Below are positions 57,037 through 57,050 of a DNA stretch of 57,050 nt, piece by piece. Numbering within the stretch: position 1 is the stretch's first letter; each line of letters begins with the position of its first letter. The notes beneath the pieces were generated by a model. That model worked only from the letters and a program-made list of their open reading frames with translations. It was not told the origin of the DNA and did not search any database. The position numbers and the translations under genes are program-made. The DNA is from Microcoleus sp. AS-A8 (GTDB lineage Bacteria; Cyanobacteriota; Cyanobacteriia; Cyanobacteriales; Coleofasciculaceae), in contig JAMPKV010000034.1 of the NCBI GenBank assembly GCA_039962225.1, positions 1 through 57,050 on the forward strand, in the 5' to 3' direction.

Positions 57037-57050
57037 CGATAACTTAAGCC

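Overview
The window looks like chromosome of a filamentous cyanobacterium. Evidence: the octamer GCGATCGC (HIP1) recurs throughout; photosystem II PsbQ, Calvin-cycle CP12 and cyanobacterial families such as DUF3177 are present; and a RuBisCO-like enolase (MtnW) sits in a methionine-salvage set. No rRNA or tRNA gene, prophage, intact transposase or CRISPR array was seen.

Layout. 0-7.3 kb: a phytochrome-type signalling trio (multi-PAS/GAF kinase cut by the left edge, Rcp-like response regulator, REC-PAS-PAS-GAF-GAF kinase). 7.5-22.9 kb: mostly core genes (DAO-family oxidase with psbQ, trmB, phosphoesterase, FIST protein, cp12, DUF3177 protein, glmM, cyclophilin, AI-2E-type permease, cysQ-like phosphatase, mtnD, thiC with a TPP riboswitch). 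22.9-31.9 kb: accessory DNA with a TdeIII-like endonuclease and m5C methyltransferase, a ribbon-helix-helix regulator between tandem TTAGCTAA boxes, a Uma2 nuclease, a VanX-like peptidase, a hydrolase, a DnaJ-TPR membrane protein, and a 2.25 kb island of two unknown genes and three HTH genes bounded by a perfect 21-bp direct repeat. 32-37.8 kb: mtnW, a DUF4388 gene, mtnX, mtnB and a GH100 invertase. 37.9-41.2 kb: a very AT-rich McrBC-like operon whose nuclease gene is split by a frameshift at a run of ten A. 41.4-47.5 kb: FGGY kinase, a second copy of the island's small module divergent from another HTH gene, and a large WD40 membrane protein. 47.6-56.3 kb: tpiA, folP, a stomatin-like protein, LtrA, two small membrane proteins and clpB. 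The right edge holds a truncated nuclease gene abutting a 60-bp repeat also found at 43.6 kb.

How the genes work together. MtnW, MtnX, MtnB and MtnD supply successive methionine-salvage steps, with mtnD 11 kb away across the accessory block. The methyltransferase and endonuclease form a type II R-M pair; boxes inside the methyltransferase promoter suggest the small RHH protein controls it. A McrBC-like system would act on modified DNA and may conflict with that methyltransferase, so its frameshift matters.

Best candidates for something undescribed: the direct-repeat-bounded island with its paralogous small module at 43 kb, the frameshifted McrBC-like operon with its extra 171-aa protein, and the RHH-box control of the methyltransferase.
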